This document shows, piece after piece, positions 1 to 9,051 of a stretch of DNA of 64,000 bases. The notes below the pieces were generated by a model. It worked only from the letters and a program-made list of their open reading frames with translations, had not been told where the DNA came from and searched no databases. The DNA is from CAVVYJ01 sp963752495 (GTDB lineage Bacteria; Pseudomonadota; Gammaproteobacteria; Burkholderiales; Methylophilaceae), in the NCBI GenBank assembly GCA_963752495.1, contig CAVVYJ010000005.1:124001-188000 (forward strand), in the 5' to 3' direction. The translations under genes were made by a program, and so were the position numbers. Each line of letters starts with the position of its first letter. Positions within the stretch are counted from its first letter, which is position 1.

Positions 1-408
1 TGGAACGTCGCAGTTAATCTGCCGGCATCCACACAGTTAGCTATAGCAAAAAAATTCCTACTTTCACTTCCTTGGTATGCATTAGAAAACTTGGAAATTA
101 AAGTAGATTTAAAAAATAGAATGATGCGCCTGCTCTTCGCACCACTTACTCATCAAACTCCAATTGCTGCAGCCAGACTTCCTGACAACACACTAACGCT
201 CTATTACCTGCAAAGTTTGAAGCCTCTCTATATTGAAATGGCTAACTTTCCAAATCCAGTTTCTGCTAAATGGTTTGACCCAACCAGTGGCGCAGAAATC
301 CCCGCTTACAATATGCCAATACCAAATACTGGAAGAACTAAATTTACTCCGCCAAGTAAAAATGCCAGTGGTGATAATGACTGGGTGTTAGTTTTGCAAG
401 TTATATAA
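1..408 (+). CDS. C-terminal fragment of a secreted glycoside-hydrolase-like protein (5' end outside window)
   Basis: The frame is open from base 1 to the stop at 406-408, so only the last 135 residues are present. The start is outside the window. The segment carries a LPWYAL-type stretch near residue 22, followed by short beta-rich segments (LYYLQSLKPLYIEM, AKWFDPTSG). This resembles the C-terminal collagen-binding-like domain that follows DUF4038/apiosidase-like TIM barrels, but the catalytic part is missing and cannot be checked. The family call is made from memory of the motif pattern and is tentative. A gap of about 130 bases without a recognisable terminator separates it from the next gene. 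Confidence 0.45.
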   Translation, partial: WNVAVNLPASTQLAIAKKFLLSLPWYALENLEIKVDLKNRMMRLLFAPLTHQTPIAAARLPDNTLTLYYLQSLKPLYIEMANFPNPVSAKWFDPTSGAEIPAYNMPIPNTGRTKFTPPSKNASGDNDWVLVLQVI

Positions 409-541
409 AAAGTGTAATATCGCATGTTCAGTATTTATCAGCTTAAATAATTATTTAGATGCACTAGAGTCCGCTTTTATTAGCTATTAAAATACAATTA
501 CTTACCGTCAATTTTACTATCTTAATTTTTTGGGAGCTTTT

Positions 542-988
542 ATGAAATCAAAACTTATCTCATTATTTATAATTACTTTGTTTACTTTTGCTCAGAGCGC
601 TTTTGCAGCGAATGATACGCCTGCAGGACTTTGGAAAACCATCGATGACAAAACAGGTAAACCGCGCTCGCTTATTCGAATTACTGAAAACAATGGCGAA
701 TATAGCGCGGTGGTGGAAAAAGGTTTACTTAGCACAGACACAGGAGAAGCGGTTTGCGACAAATGTACTGATGAGCGTAAGAACCAAAAAATTATCGGGA
801 TGACAATTGTCAAAGGCATTAAACAAAAGGGTGACACATATGAAGGCGGCGAGATCTTAGATCCTGACAATGGCAAAACGTATAGATGTAAAATGAAAGT
901 CTTGGAAAGTGGCAAAAAACTTGAGGTTCGAGGGTTTATTGGCATTTCCCTGTTTGGCCGCTCACAAACTTGGCTACGAGAAGAGTAA
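542..988 (+). CDS. DUF2147 family periplasmic protein
   Basis: A 148-residue exported protein. ATG 542 is preferred over TTG 530 because a GGGAG ribosome-binding site lies at 532-536. The protein starts with a lysine-containing n-region and a hydrophobic core (LISLFIITLFTF) ending in a signal peptidase I site AFA-AND. The mature part begins GLWKTIDDKTGKPRS, typical of DUF2147, with a CDKC pair near the middle and the usual RGFIGISLFGRSQTW C-terminal stretch. The function of the family is unknown. It is encoded 25 bases before a diguanylate cyclase on the same strand, so the two may be co-transcribed. Confidence 0.85.
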   Translation: MKSKLISLFIITLFTFAQSAFAANDTPAGLWKTIDDKTGKPRSLIRITENNGEYSAVVEKGLLSTDTGEAVCDKCTDERKNQKIIGMTIVKGIKQKGDTYEGGEILDPDNGKTYRCKMKVLESGKKLEVRGFIGISLFGRSQTWLREE

Positions 989-1013
989 TTTATTTTATTA
1001 AGGCCACCAAAGA

Positions 1014-2186
1014 ATGGACGCCAGACAAAAGCATATTTTAATTGAAAAAATCAAGCTGCTATATTTGCATAGTTTAACGCCAGCGATATTAAGCGGTATT
1101 GCAGCATTGTTTTTAGTTGCGGCACTTTGGCCTACTGCCAACCATCAGCATCTGGTAATTTGGCTCATTACTACACTCATTCTAGCGTTGTTAAGAGTTA
1201 CCCTGATTTTAAAGTTTCAGCATCAAAAACCTGTTGGTGACGCAGTATTGGCTTGGGAAAAACCATATGTCATCAGCATGATTATCGTATTTTTTGTTTG
1301 GGGAGTGGGCTTGCCAGTTATCGTTCCAAGAAACGACCTAGCTTCCATCTTTATAGTGAATACATTTGCCATTGGCTTGGCCGCGGCCGCAAACTCCTGG
1401 TACAACTCAATTCGCCATGTGCAAATTAGTGCGATCTGCATAGCGTTACTACCTATGATTACCGTGCTACTCACATACGGACAGCCAGAAGCTTTTTGGG
1501 TGGGCGTTGCCGCCTGCTGTATGTTTATTTCTTGTATTTTTACAAGCTTAATCTTACAAAAAACTCTTAACGGCAATTTAGAACTGGCCTACGATTTAGT
1601 ATTGGCTAAAAAGGCAGCTGAGCAAATTGCCAGTACTGACGTCCTGACTGGCTTGAATAACCGTCGAGCATTTTTTGATAAAGCCGGTACTCTGCTTGGT
1701 TACTGCCGTACAGAAACGCTGCCGATTAGCGTGATTATGCTTGATATCGATTTCTTTAAAAAAATCAACGATGAGTATGGACATGCGGTTGGCGACAAAG
1801 CCCTACAACATGTCGCACATTTGCTGCAGCGTAATTTACGTGCATCTGACGTAATTTGCCGATTCGGTGGGGAAGAGTTTGCGATTCTGCTTCCAAACAC
1901 TGGGGATGAAGAAGCAACTGCAACTGCCGAAAAAATGCGCCAGCTGATTGAAACAACGCCTGCTATCATGCATGGGAATCAACCTCTCAGCATCACCGCT
2001 AGCTTTGGTGTAAGTGATGTGGGCGACAATATGGACGAGCTGATTAACCATGCAGATGAAGCAATGTACAAAGGCAAACGAAGCGGACGTAATGTGGTAG
2101 TGAATTACAGCGGCAAGGGCAACAAGACAAAAACCAAAGCCAACAAAAGTCCGCATGTGCGCACATCACTTTTAAACAAGTTATAG
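1014..2186 (+). CDS. Membrane-bound diguanylate cyclase (GGDEF domain)
   Basis: A 390-residue protein predicted to make cyclic di-GMP from two GTP. The N-terminal half (about residues 20-185) contains six or so hydrophobic segments. A short linker leads to a GGDEF domain at about 205-365. The active site reads GGEEF at 285-289, and an RxxD product-inhibition site (RASD, 276-279) lies exactly five residues upstream, so feedback inhibition by c-di-GMP is expected. The DxLTGLxNRR entry motif is intact. The last 25 residues are Lys-rich. No sensory domain is recognised in the membrane part. The gene follows the DUF2147 gene and converges on mutM. Confidence 0.9.
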   Translation: MDARQKHILIEKIKLLYLHSLTPAILSGIAALFLVAALWPTANHQHLVIWLITTLILALLRVTLILKFQHQKPVGDAVLAWEKPYVISMIIVFFVWGVGLPVIVPRNDLASIFIVNTFAIGLAAAANSWYNSIRHVQISAICIALLPMITVLLTYGQPEAFWVGVAACCMFISCIFTSLILQKTLNGNLELAYDLVLAKKAAEQIASTDVLTGLNNRRAFFDKAGTLLGYCRTETLPISVIMLDIDFFKKINDEYGHAVGDKALQHVAHLLQRNLRASDVICRFGGEEFAILLPNTGDEEATATAEKMRQLIETTPAIMHGNQPLSITASFGVSDVGDNMDELINHADEAMYKGKRSGRNVVVNYSGKGNKTKTKANKSPHVRTSLLNKL

Positions 2187-2223
2187 CTTTACGACTGCTC
2201 CTACTAGGCCGCCATCCTTGAGA

Positions 2224-3039
2224 TTACTTCTTTTGACAATGTGCGCAGTAAAATGTAGAACGTTGCCCCAATCTCACTGTTTTAATCGCTTTACCGCATA
2301 CCTTGCATGGCTCACCCGTGCGCCCGTATACATAATACTCCTGCTGAAAGTAACCAGGATTCCCGTCTGTTCCAAAAAAATCGCGTAAGCTACTACCGCC
2401 CGCAATAAGTGCACTATGGAGGGTTGCTTTGATTTCTGCTACCAATTTTTCGCATTTTTCTAAACTTAGCTCGTTGGCGGGCAGTTGTGGATTAATTCTT
2501 GCGCGAAATAGCGACTCACTCGCATAAATATTGCCGACACCGACGACCAAGTGACTATCCATAATCGTAGTTTTAATAGCGGCGCTACGTGTGCGAATGT
2601 TTTTATGTAGATACTTTGCATTAAAAACTTCTTCAAGCGGCTCAGGGCCAAGCGCGCTAAGAAGCTCGTGTTTACTGGGTTCCAAGCCTGCCCATAACAC
2701 AGCGCCAAAGCGCCGCGGATCACGCATACGCAATACTTGATTATCAATAAACTCGATATCAAAGTGGTCGTGCTTTTCTGGTGGATAATTTCTGTCAAGT
2801 AAACTGATGCGACCCGACATCCCCAAATGCAGCAGAAGTGTTCCGTTTTCGAAATTTGCTAAAATATATTTAGCGCGCCGAGTTAAACTGATAAGCTTTT
2901 GATTTTTAATTGTTTCTGGCAAGTGCTCTGGAATCGGCCATCGCATAGAATAGTTGCGAATGACAACACGTTTAACTGTTTGATCGATGAGGGGCAATAA
3001 ACCACGTCGTGTAATTTCGACTTCAGGTAATTCTGGCAT
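2224..3039 (-). CDS. mutM: Formamidopyrimidine-DNA glycosylase (Fpg)
   Basis: A 271-residue bifunctional DNA glycosylase/AP lyase that removes 8-oxoguanine and other oxidised purines. It begins MPELPEVE, so the catalytic Pro2 and Glu3 are present after Met removal. The C-terminal zinc finger has all four cysteines (C245, C248, C265, C268). The length is normal for the family. ATG 3039 is fixed by the PELPEVE start. The gene lies 18 bases downstream of the DUF4340 gene on the same strand and may be read through from the ABC module. It converges with the diguanylate cyclase gene; no terminator is visible in the 37-base gap. Confidence 0.97.
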   Translation of the reverse strand: MPELPEVEITRRGLLPLIDQTVKRVVIRNYSMRWPIPEHLPETIKNQKLISLTRRAKYILANFENGTLLLHLGMSGRISLLDRNYPPEKHDHFDIEFIDNQVLRMRDPRRFGAVLWAGLEPSKHELLSALGPEPLEEVFNAKYLHKNIRTRSAAIKTTIMDSHLVVGVGNIYASESLFRARINPQLPANELSLEKCEKLVAEIKATLHSALIAGGSSLRDFFGTDGNPGYFQQEYYVYGRTGEPCKVCGKAIKTVRLGQRSTFYCAHCQKK

Positions 3040-3057
3040 TACGGCTTACTGGTTCAA

Positions 3058-3951
3058 CTACTTGATGTTAAGAGGCGGGTTCAACATATTAAACCCAATA
3101 TCATTTTCAAAATGATAAATGATGCCTTCATCTGGGCGTCCTAACAGCAGTTCTGGCGCCTCTGATATTTTATCGAAATGAACACTTTTGCCGTCCTTTA
3201 ATTTTACATCTAGAGAGGGATAGGTTTCTCTATGATTAGGTGTATAAAGCTCAACGGACTTCGCCTCTACTTGTTTCCAGGCAAAATCAAGCCATTCATT
3301 CATCTCATTTTGCGTGATTTTAGCCTTTGCCACGTTGGTTGACCACTTGCCATCCGCGATAGCCACATTCATTCTGGTCTCTTCCCACTGCTCAAGTCGT
3401 GCAAAGTCAAATCCAGCAATCTGTTTGGCCTCAGTTGGCGTAAGCGGCGCTTTATCTACCATCTCGATCGGTTGTGTCTTTGCAGCTTCGGAATAACTTC
3501 CTGATAGAAGATAGACGCTATCTTTGTATGACACATACTGATCATCTGTCACAGGGTTATAAGTACCAAAAGTAAACACTTCGTTTACTCCATTAGCAGT
3601 TAAATTAACTTTTAGCTGTGGGTTGTCCGTTCCATACTTTGCTTGATCTGAACCTGGGAACTTCTCAACACTCGTTGCGGCCACAATAGCTAAAATGCGC
3701 TGTACAGAGCGCTGATCAGCCCGGGTTTTATAAGGCATCCGCATATGCCAATAGCTCGCAGCTTTCTCAAAAATAACCGGAGCCTGCGCCGGGAACTCTA
3801 CCTTAACCGCAGTAATGTCAGCGAGCTTTAACTGTGAAACTTCGTACTTAACCTCGGCTTTAATGTCGGCTTTTGGTCTCAAGTACAAAAAGGACACAAG
3901 CCCGCCCACCAAAGCTAGCAAGATTAAATTTAGTAACCAACGTTTCTTCAT
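3058..3951 (-). CDS. DUF4340 domain-containing protein of a Gld-like ABC module
   Basis: A 297-residue membrane-anchored protein with one N-terminal transmembrane helix (about residues 5-24: LLNLILLALVGGLVSFLYL), then a periplasmic part matching the DUF4340 pattern (TAVKVEFP, WHMRMPYKTRADQ, followed by repeated beta-rich segments). Its biochemical function is unknown. It is the last gene of a minus-strand set ATPase-permease-GldG-like-DUF4340, with a 34-base gap after the GldG-like gene. In many Proteobacteria DUF4340 genes sit in this position, so a role as an accessory part of the transporter is likely. Confidence 0.8.
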   Translation of the reverse strand: MKKRWLLNLILLALVGGLVSFLYLRPKADIKAEVKYEVSQLKLADITAVKVEFPAQAPVIFEKAASYWHMRMPYKTRADQRSVQRILAIVAATSVEKFPGSDQAKYGTDNPQLKVNLTANGVNEVFTFGTYNPVTDDQYVSYKDSVYLLSGSYSEAAKTQPIEMVDKAPLTPTEAKQIAGFDFARLEQWEETRMNVAIADGKWSTNVAKAKITQNEMNEWLDFAWKQVEAKSVELYTPNHRETYPSLDVKLKDGKSVHFDKISEAPELLLGRPDEGIIYHFENDIGFNMLNPPLNIK

Positions 3952-3985
3952 GCGCTTTTTTTCATCCCTTTTTTAACCTTGCCTA

Positions 3986-5380
3986 TCAAGCCTTGCGGCG
4001 CCTCCACCACAACCAAAAGCCCGCAACAAAGAAACCGATTGGAATGAAATATTGAAACCCATGGAACACTAACCATGCGATCAATCGGCTCTTATCGTCA
4101 CCTGGAATTGTCACATTGATATCTTTTAGCGGCATTGGCTGTATGGTAATGAGCTTATCGTCGCCTGTCAGCCAGTTAATGATATTGACACCAAAATCCA
4201 AGTTGCCGCCATTGGTAATAAAGGTGTTCGACAAAAAGTTGCCATTGCCCATCACGACCACACGTTGGCCTTTTTTACCGTAGATACGCTCCATTGCAAT
4301 ACCAATGGTAATTGGTCCGCGCTTGTCTTTTTTCTCGTCAAATACAGCTTTTTGAGCCTTTCCTCCATTAACGATTTTATCGGACTCCAACCAGCCATTT
4401 GGTGCAACTTCCACCAACTTGCTTACCTTCCAGCCATTGTCGTCCGTACCAACCGCACTGACTTCATGCGCCTCAGGAAACAGCGTACGCAATTGGAAAT
4501 TACGCGTGATTGCATGATCACCATAAAAGCTCGCAAAAGCCACTTTGGCATCCGCACCATATTGTGCCGCGGTCATATCGACCGCAATACCTGGAGATAC
4601 TGTTAAATTAAGATACTCTGCCACCTGTTGTAGACCGCGCAGGTTATCATCATCTAGCAGCCATAAAACGTTGCCGCCAGCTTCCAAATAGCCTTTGATT
4701 TTCTTCGCCTCTATATCGCTCACATCTACTTGCGGGCCTGCAATCACCAACATTGCGCCATTACTTGGAACGGATTGGGCAATCGTCAAATCAGGATTGG
4801 CAAATTTGAAACCTTTGGATTCCAATTGTTTACCAAACTCGCCCAAATCATTATTTTTAATACCCTGTAAATGACGCTCGCCGTGTCCGTCCAAGAACAT
4901 AATTGGCTGCGTATTGGTGCGCGATAGCCTGACCAGCAAATTGGTCATGTCCTGCTCAGCTATAGGCGGTGTAATATGCTCCGTGCGCTTGTTATACTCA
5001 ACTACCACTTCGCCATCTTCTTTAATGTTCGCTTCTTGTGCGAGCTTGGGTTCAGCTGACGGATTAATGAACTTAAGATGGATATTTTTTTTCTCGCGCT
5101 GATAGCGTGCCACGAAATCTAAAATACCCTTTCTGAAAGTATCGCCACGATTCGCGTCATCGTTCGTTGCAAACACTGTAATTTCGATAGGGTCTTTCAT
5201 TTGTTTCAGCACGTTTACGCTACCCTGCGTCAATATGTTTCGATTTGCCTGTGTTACATCTTTTGCATAGCGATACTGTGTCGCCAAATAACCCAGAATA
5301 ATCACCAGCAGCACAAACAAAATAACAAAGAACCAGCTTTGCGCCAGCATTTGCAGTCTTAAATTACGATTAATTTTCAT
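3986..5380 (-). CDS. GldG-like ABC transporter auxiliary protein
   Basis: A 464-residue protein with an N-terminal transmembrane segment (about 15-33), a large extracytoplasmic region and a C-terminal transmembrane segment (about 440-458) followed by a WWRRRKA tail. The middle part matches the GldG/ABC_transp_aux pattern: DPIEITVFAT near 62, FLDGHGERHL near 157, and the MLVIAGP and WLLDDD segments. GldG is known in Bacteroidetes as part of the GldAFG ABC transporter linked to gliding. In Proteobacteria without gliding the substrate is not known. The gene is 13 bases downstream of the permease gene, consistent with one operon. Confidence 0.85.
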   Translation of the reverse strand: MKINRNLRLQMLAQSWFFVILFVLLVIILGYLATQYRYAKDVTQANRNILTQGSVNVLKQMKDPIEITVFATNDDANRGDTFRKGILDFVARYQREKKNIHLKFINPSAEPKLAQEANIKEDGEVVVEYNKRTEHITPPIAEQDMTNLLVRLSRTNTQPIMFLDGHGERHLQGIKNNDLGEFGKQLESKGFKFANPDLTIAQSVPSNGAMLVIAGPQVDVSDIEAKKIKGYLEAGGNVLWLLDDDNLRGLQQVAEYLNLTVSPGIAVDMTAAQYGADAKVAFASFYGDHAITRNFQLRTLFPEAHEVSAVGTDDNGWKVSKLVEVAPNGWLESDKIVNGGKAQKAVFDEKKDKRGPITIGIAMERIYGKKGQRVVVMGNGNFLSNTFITNGGNLDFGVNIINWLTGDDKLITIQPMPLKDINVTIPGDDKSRLIAWLVFHGFQYFIPIGFFVAGFWLWWRRRKA

Positions 5381-5393
5381 ACACTTAACCCAA

Positions 5394-6140
5394 TTAGCCT
5401 CTTAAACGGTCTGCGTCTAAGCGACGAATCGTTAAAATTAAAAAAGTGACAATAAACAACACGAAATAAGCGATATCCGCTGTATCAATCAGGCCGCCTG
5501 CGAACGATTGAAAATGCTTCATAAAAGAAAGCGATGCCATCGTACTACTAGGATCCCCCGCAAAAAAGCGATCTAAAATCATCAACGCAAAAAGCGCAAT
5601 AAAGCTCAAAATAGCAGCGACGACTGGTTGAGATGTGAGGCTGGAAAAATATAAACCCAATGCTGAAAAGCTAGCTACGAGCAACAACAAGCCAAAAGAG
5701 TTAGCCCAGATGTAGCCAAAATCAATATCCGACCAGATATTAAGCGTAAATAACATAAGTGCAATATAGACAATCAAAATACTCAAAAATGTGACTAGGC
5801 CGATAAATTTACCCAGCACGATTTCTGTCAGAGACAGCGGCGCACTGAATAAAAATGGCAGTGTTTGGTTGCGCCGCTCTTCTGAAATGAGCCGCATTGA
5901 AAGCAGAGGAACGGCGAATAACATAATAAAAGAAGCCAAGCCATAGACGGTCTGCCCCACGAACTGCGTCACGCCATAACGCTCTGCGGGACGAATTGCC
6001 CCAGACATCACCTCAAAATAGTCATTCACACCATTGAGGTAATAAGTACCAAACGCAAACATGAGCAAGGCCAAAATAATCCAACCCATTGGTGATGCGA
6101 ACATGCTTTTGAGTTCTTTTCTTGCAATACTTAATATCAT
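5394..6140 (-). CDS. ABC-2 type permease (GldF-like)
   Basis: A membrane protein of about 248 residues with roughly six hydrophobic helices. It begins MILSIARKELKSMFASPMGW, the usual start of this ABC-2 subfamily. A longer reading starts at 6182, but an AAGGAG site lies just before the tandem ATG codons at 6143/6140 and gives best spacing to 6140. The start therefore lies 11 bases beyond the stop of the ATPase gene at 6151, which indicates translational coupling. It should form the channel with the upstream ATPase. The substrate is unknown. Confidence 0.88.
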   Translation of the reverse strand: MILSIARKELKSMFASPMGWIILALLMFAFGTYYLNGVNDYFEVMSGAIRPAERYGVTQFVGQTVYGLASFIMLFAVPLLSMRLISEERRNQTLPFLFSAPLSLTEIVLGKFIGLVTFLSILIVYIALMLFTLNIWSDIDFGYIWANSFGLLLLVASFSALGLYFSSLTSQPVVAAILSFIALFALMILDRFFAGDPSSTMASLSFMKHFQSFAGGLIDTADIAYFVLFIVTFLILTIRRLDADRLRG

Positions 6141-6150
6141 CATTCGCTCC

Positions 6151-7101
6151 TTATGCGGCAACAGCTTCAGGTGCTGCCGCATCCTGGAATGTTAATTGTA
6201 CAAACACGTCTTCCAAGCTGGTTTGATCAGGTGCGATTTGGTATAGGCCCCATTTGTTTTTGACAGAAGCTTCTACAATCGCCTCATGTGGCGTTGCGCC
6301 ATCTGCAAAACGAATGCGTACCATATTGTTCTCCAGCGCTTCAATCTCTGTCACACCTTTGATTTTTGACAATTTCGCGGTATCTGGTGCATGATTAAAA
6401 CCAACCAAAAGCTTGTTACCAACACGCTGGCGCTTGAGCACATCAATACCGCCATTAAATACCAATTTACCTTTATCAATAATCTGTACGTGGTCGCACA
6501 CCATTTCCACCTCGGGCAAGATGTGCGTAGAAACGATCACGCTATGTTCCTGACCGATTTCTTTAATCAGCGCGCGAATATCACGGATTTGAATCGGGTC
6601 AAGGCCAACAGTGGGTTCATCTAAAATCACCACCATCGGGCTATGAATAATGGCTTGTGCAATACCGACGCGCTGTTGATAGCCGTTAGATAAGTTTTCA
6701 ATCAAACGCTTGCTCATATGCGTTAAACCACAGCGCTCTTTAGCGTTTTCCACTGCCTTTTTGATGTGTTTACCGCTTACATTGTGCAACCTTGCCGCAA
6801 TCGTGAGATATTCATCTACCGTAAATTCTTTATAAAGCGGACGCATTTCAGGCAAATAACCAATAAGCGCCTTAGCTTCTTTAGGATTTTCAATCATGTC
6901 GATGCCACAAATTTTGACAGAGCCCGCGCTTGGTGCAAGGTTGCCTGTGAGCATTTTCATGGTGGTAGATTTGCCCGCGCCGTTTGGCCCTAAAAAACCA
7001 AGCACTTGGCCTTTGGCAAGATTAAAACTTACATCACTTACCGCTGGGCGCCCACCATAAAGGCGTGTGAGCTCAATTGCTTCTACTGTAAAATTGTTCA
7101 T
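6151..7101 (-). CDS. ABC transporter ATP-binding protein (GldA-like)
   Basis: A 316-residue ATPase that would energise the permease encoded next to it. Walker A GPNGAGKST is at 38-46, the signature LSNGYQQR (NG in place of GG) at 137-144 and Walker B VVILDEP at 157-163, followed by the switch histidine in STHIL. The C-terminal 90 residues form the extra beta-rich domain seen in the GldA/NodI-type subfamily and end in an AAAPEAVAA tail. It is the first gene of the minus-strand module and diverges from the TPR gene across a 196-base gap, where the promoters of both must lie. Confidence 0.92.
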   Translation of the reverse strand: MNNFTVEAIELTRLYGGRPAVSDVSFNLAKGQVLGFLGPNGAGKSTTMKMLTGNLAPSAGSVKICGIDMIENPKEAKALIGYLPEMRPLYKEFTVDEYLTIAARLHNVSGKHIKKAVENAKERCGLTHMSKRLIENLSNGYQQRVGIAQAIIHSPMVVILDEPTVGLDPIQIRDIRALIKEIGQEHSVIVSTHILPEVEMVCDHVQIIDKGKLVFNGGIDVLKRQRVGNKLLVGFNHAPDTAKLSKIKGVTEIEALENNMVRIRFADGATPHEAIVEASVKNKWGLYQIAPDQTSLEDVFVQLTFQDAAAPEAVAA

Positions 7102-7265
7102 AAAATTCTAATTATCACTATCACAAACTAATCGCTATGAAACAAAATTGGTGGATAAGTTTCATGCAAAAAGTTATAGTATGTTTTAACGGTTATCCAA
7201 ATATGGGTTAATTGCTTACAACCCTTAATTATGGATGAACTTGTACAAACTGTCACGGACTAAAC

Positions 7266-7284
7266 AACACTTCTTTTAAGTGTT
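7266..7284 (+). promoter_or_regulatory. Short hairpin in the leader of the TPR gene
   Basis: Bases 7266-7272 (AACACTT) pair perfectly with 7278-7284 (AAGTGTT) around a five-base loop, 13 bases before the ATG at 7298. No T-run follows directly, so it is not a terminator. It could affect translation or mRNA stability. The pairing is seen in the sequence; the role is unknown. Confidence 0.3.
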
Positions 7285-7297
7285 TGGATATTAATTA

Positions 7298-9001
7298 ATG
7301 GCTCAATTAAAAAAAATAGCGGCAAATATACTCGTTGCATTCTCAGCAACAGTAGGCTTGGCAGCAGTTAGCCCAAGCGCGGCCGCAGATACAATTTCGA
7401 AAGCTCAACCGGCCATTACCTCAGCCACGCCTGAGTTTGTATACAAATACCTGCTGGGCGAAGTGGCTCTGCAGCGCGGTGATGCAGTGCTTGCAAGCCA
7501 GCTATTTTTAGACTTGGCTAAGCAAACGCGTGACCCGCGCATTGCAGAGCGTGCAGCAAGATCTGCAGCCTTTGCCCGCCAGCAAGGCTTGGCTTTGCAA
7601 GCCGCTAACCTTTGGGCAGAGCTAGATCCAGACTCAGTCGAGGCCCAACAAGCCTCTAGCCAATTATTGGTTGCTAGCGGAAATTTAAAAGCAGCTAAAC
7701 CATATATCAAAAAACTTCTCATTAAAGAAGATACCCGCGCAAACGGCTTTTTATACCTAAACAGTTTGCTTGAAAGTCAACAAGATAAAAAAGAAGTTTT
7801 TGATGCGATCAAAGAATTTGCCGAGCCTTATCCAAAACTACCGGAAGCACACTTTGCCATTGCTCAGGCGGCCTGGTTCATAGATAAACCTGAGATTACT
7901 AAAAGTGAACTAGCTATTGCAGACAGTCTGCGCCCGGGCTGGGAAGTCAGCGCGCAAATGCAAGGCCAAATGCTTGCTAAAGACTCTCCCGACAAAGCTT
8001 TGGACTATTACAAGGACTTCTTGTCAAAATACCCAAAGGCCAACGACGTACGCATGAGTTATGCAAAGTTGTTGGTTAGCCAAAAACGTCATGCTGAGGC
8101 AAAACCCGAGTTCATCAAGCTTGTAGAAAGCGCTAATGGTAGCCCTGAGATTAGTGCGGTGGTTGGTTTGCTTTCGCTCGAGTCGAACGAACTGGAGATG
8201 GCTGATAAATACTTGCAGCAAGCATTAGATGCCGGCTTTAAAGAGCCAGAACAGCTATATGTATACTTGGGGCGCAGTGCAGAGCGTGCCAAAAATGACG
8301 CAAAAGCACTGTTTTGGTACGATAAAATTGCTCCTGGAGATCGTTTTTTAGAGGGCAGACTCTCTGCAGCCAATGTGATCGCACGTACTAAGAATGTAGA
8401 TGCCGCGATTAGTATGCTAGATGAGGTCAATGATTTAACGCCCGACCAGCAGATTGTGATTATTCAGACCGAAGCGAACATGCTTTCGCAAGTCAAACGC
8501 AATCAGGAATCGTTCGATTTGTTGGACAAGGCGGTAAACAATCTACCCAATAGCCCAGAGCTTATTTATGATTATGCAATGGCGGCAGAGCGTGTCGGCA
8601 AGCTTGATGTGATGGAAAAAGAGTTGCGTAAAGTGATTCAAATGAAGCCTGATTTTGCTGCGGCCTATAATGCGCTTGGCTACTCTTTTGCAGACCGCAA
8701 TATTAAACTAAGCGAAGCTAAAACGCTCATTGAAACAGCATTAAAACTGCAGCCGGGTGATCACTACATGCTCGATAGTTTAGGTTGGGTTGAATACCGT
8801 TTGGGCAACTTAGCAGAGGCCGTTGCGCTTTTGCGTAAAGCCTACGAAATTCAGGCTGATCCAGAAATTGCAGCACATTTGGGCGAAGTGCTATGGAAAC
8901 AAGGCCAGCAAGAAGAAGCAAAAAAAATCTGGGCAAACGCTTTAAAAACCTTTCCAGAAAATGACGTTTTGGTAAGTACTTCTAAAAAGTTTAATTCTTA
9001 G
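7298..9001 (+). CDS. Exported tetratricopeptide-repeat protein encoded upstream of lolB
   Basis: A 567-residue protein with a signal peptide (hydrophobic core LVAFSATVGLAAV, likely cleavage after SAAA) followed by many helical TPR-like units over the whole length. The clearest ones lie in the last 200 residues (AAYNALGYSFADRN, YMLDSLGWVEYRLGNLAEA, IAAHLGEVLWKQGQ). Proteins of this kind, directly upstream of lolB, are common in Betaproteobacteria and are presumed periplasmic or outer-membrane scaffolds. No specific partner is established. It is separated from lolB by 50 bases without a terminator, so the two are probably co-transcribed. Confidence 0.85.
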   Translation: MAQLKKIAANILVAFSATVGLAAVSPSAAADTISKAQPAITSATPEFVYKYLLGEVALQRGDAVLASQLFLDLAKQTRDPRIAERAARSAAFARQQGLALQAANLWAELDPDSVEAQQASSQLLVASGNLKAAKPYIKKLLIKEDTRANGFLYLNSLLESQQDKKEVFDAIKEFAEPYPKLPEAHFAIAQAAWFIDKPEITKSELAIADSLRPGWEVSAQMQGQMLAKDSPDKALDYYKDFLSKYPKANDVRMSYAKLLVSQKRHAEAKPEFIKLVESANGSPEISAVVGLLSLESNELEMADKYLQQALDAGFKEPEQLYVYLGRSAERAKNDAKALFWYDKIAPGDRFLEGRLSAANVIARTKNVDAAISMLDEVNDLTPDQQIVIIQTEANMLSQVKRNQESFDLLDKAVNNLPNSPELIYDYAMAAERVGKLDVMEKELRKVIQMKPDFAAAYNALGYSFADRNIKLSEAKTLIETALKLQPGDHYMLDSLGWVEYRLGNLAEAVALLRKAYEIQADPEIAAHLGEVLWKQGQQEEAKKIWANALKTFPENDVLVSTSKKFNS

Positions 9002-9051
9002 CAAAAAGTTAACGCTTAACAATAATTTATTCTTAAAACAGTTAGGTCAAT

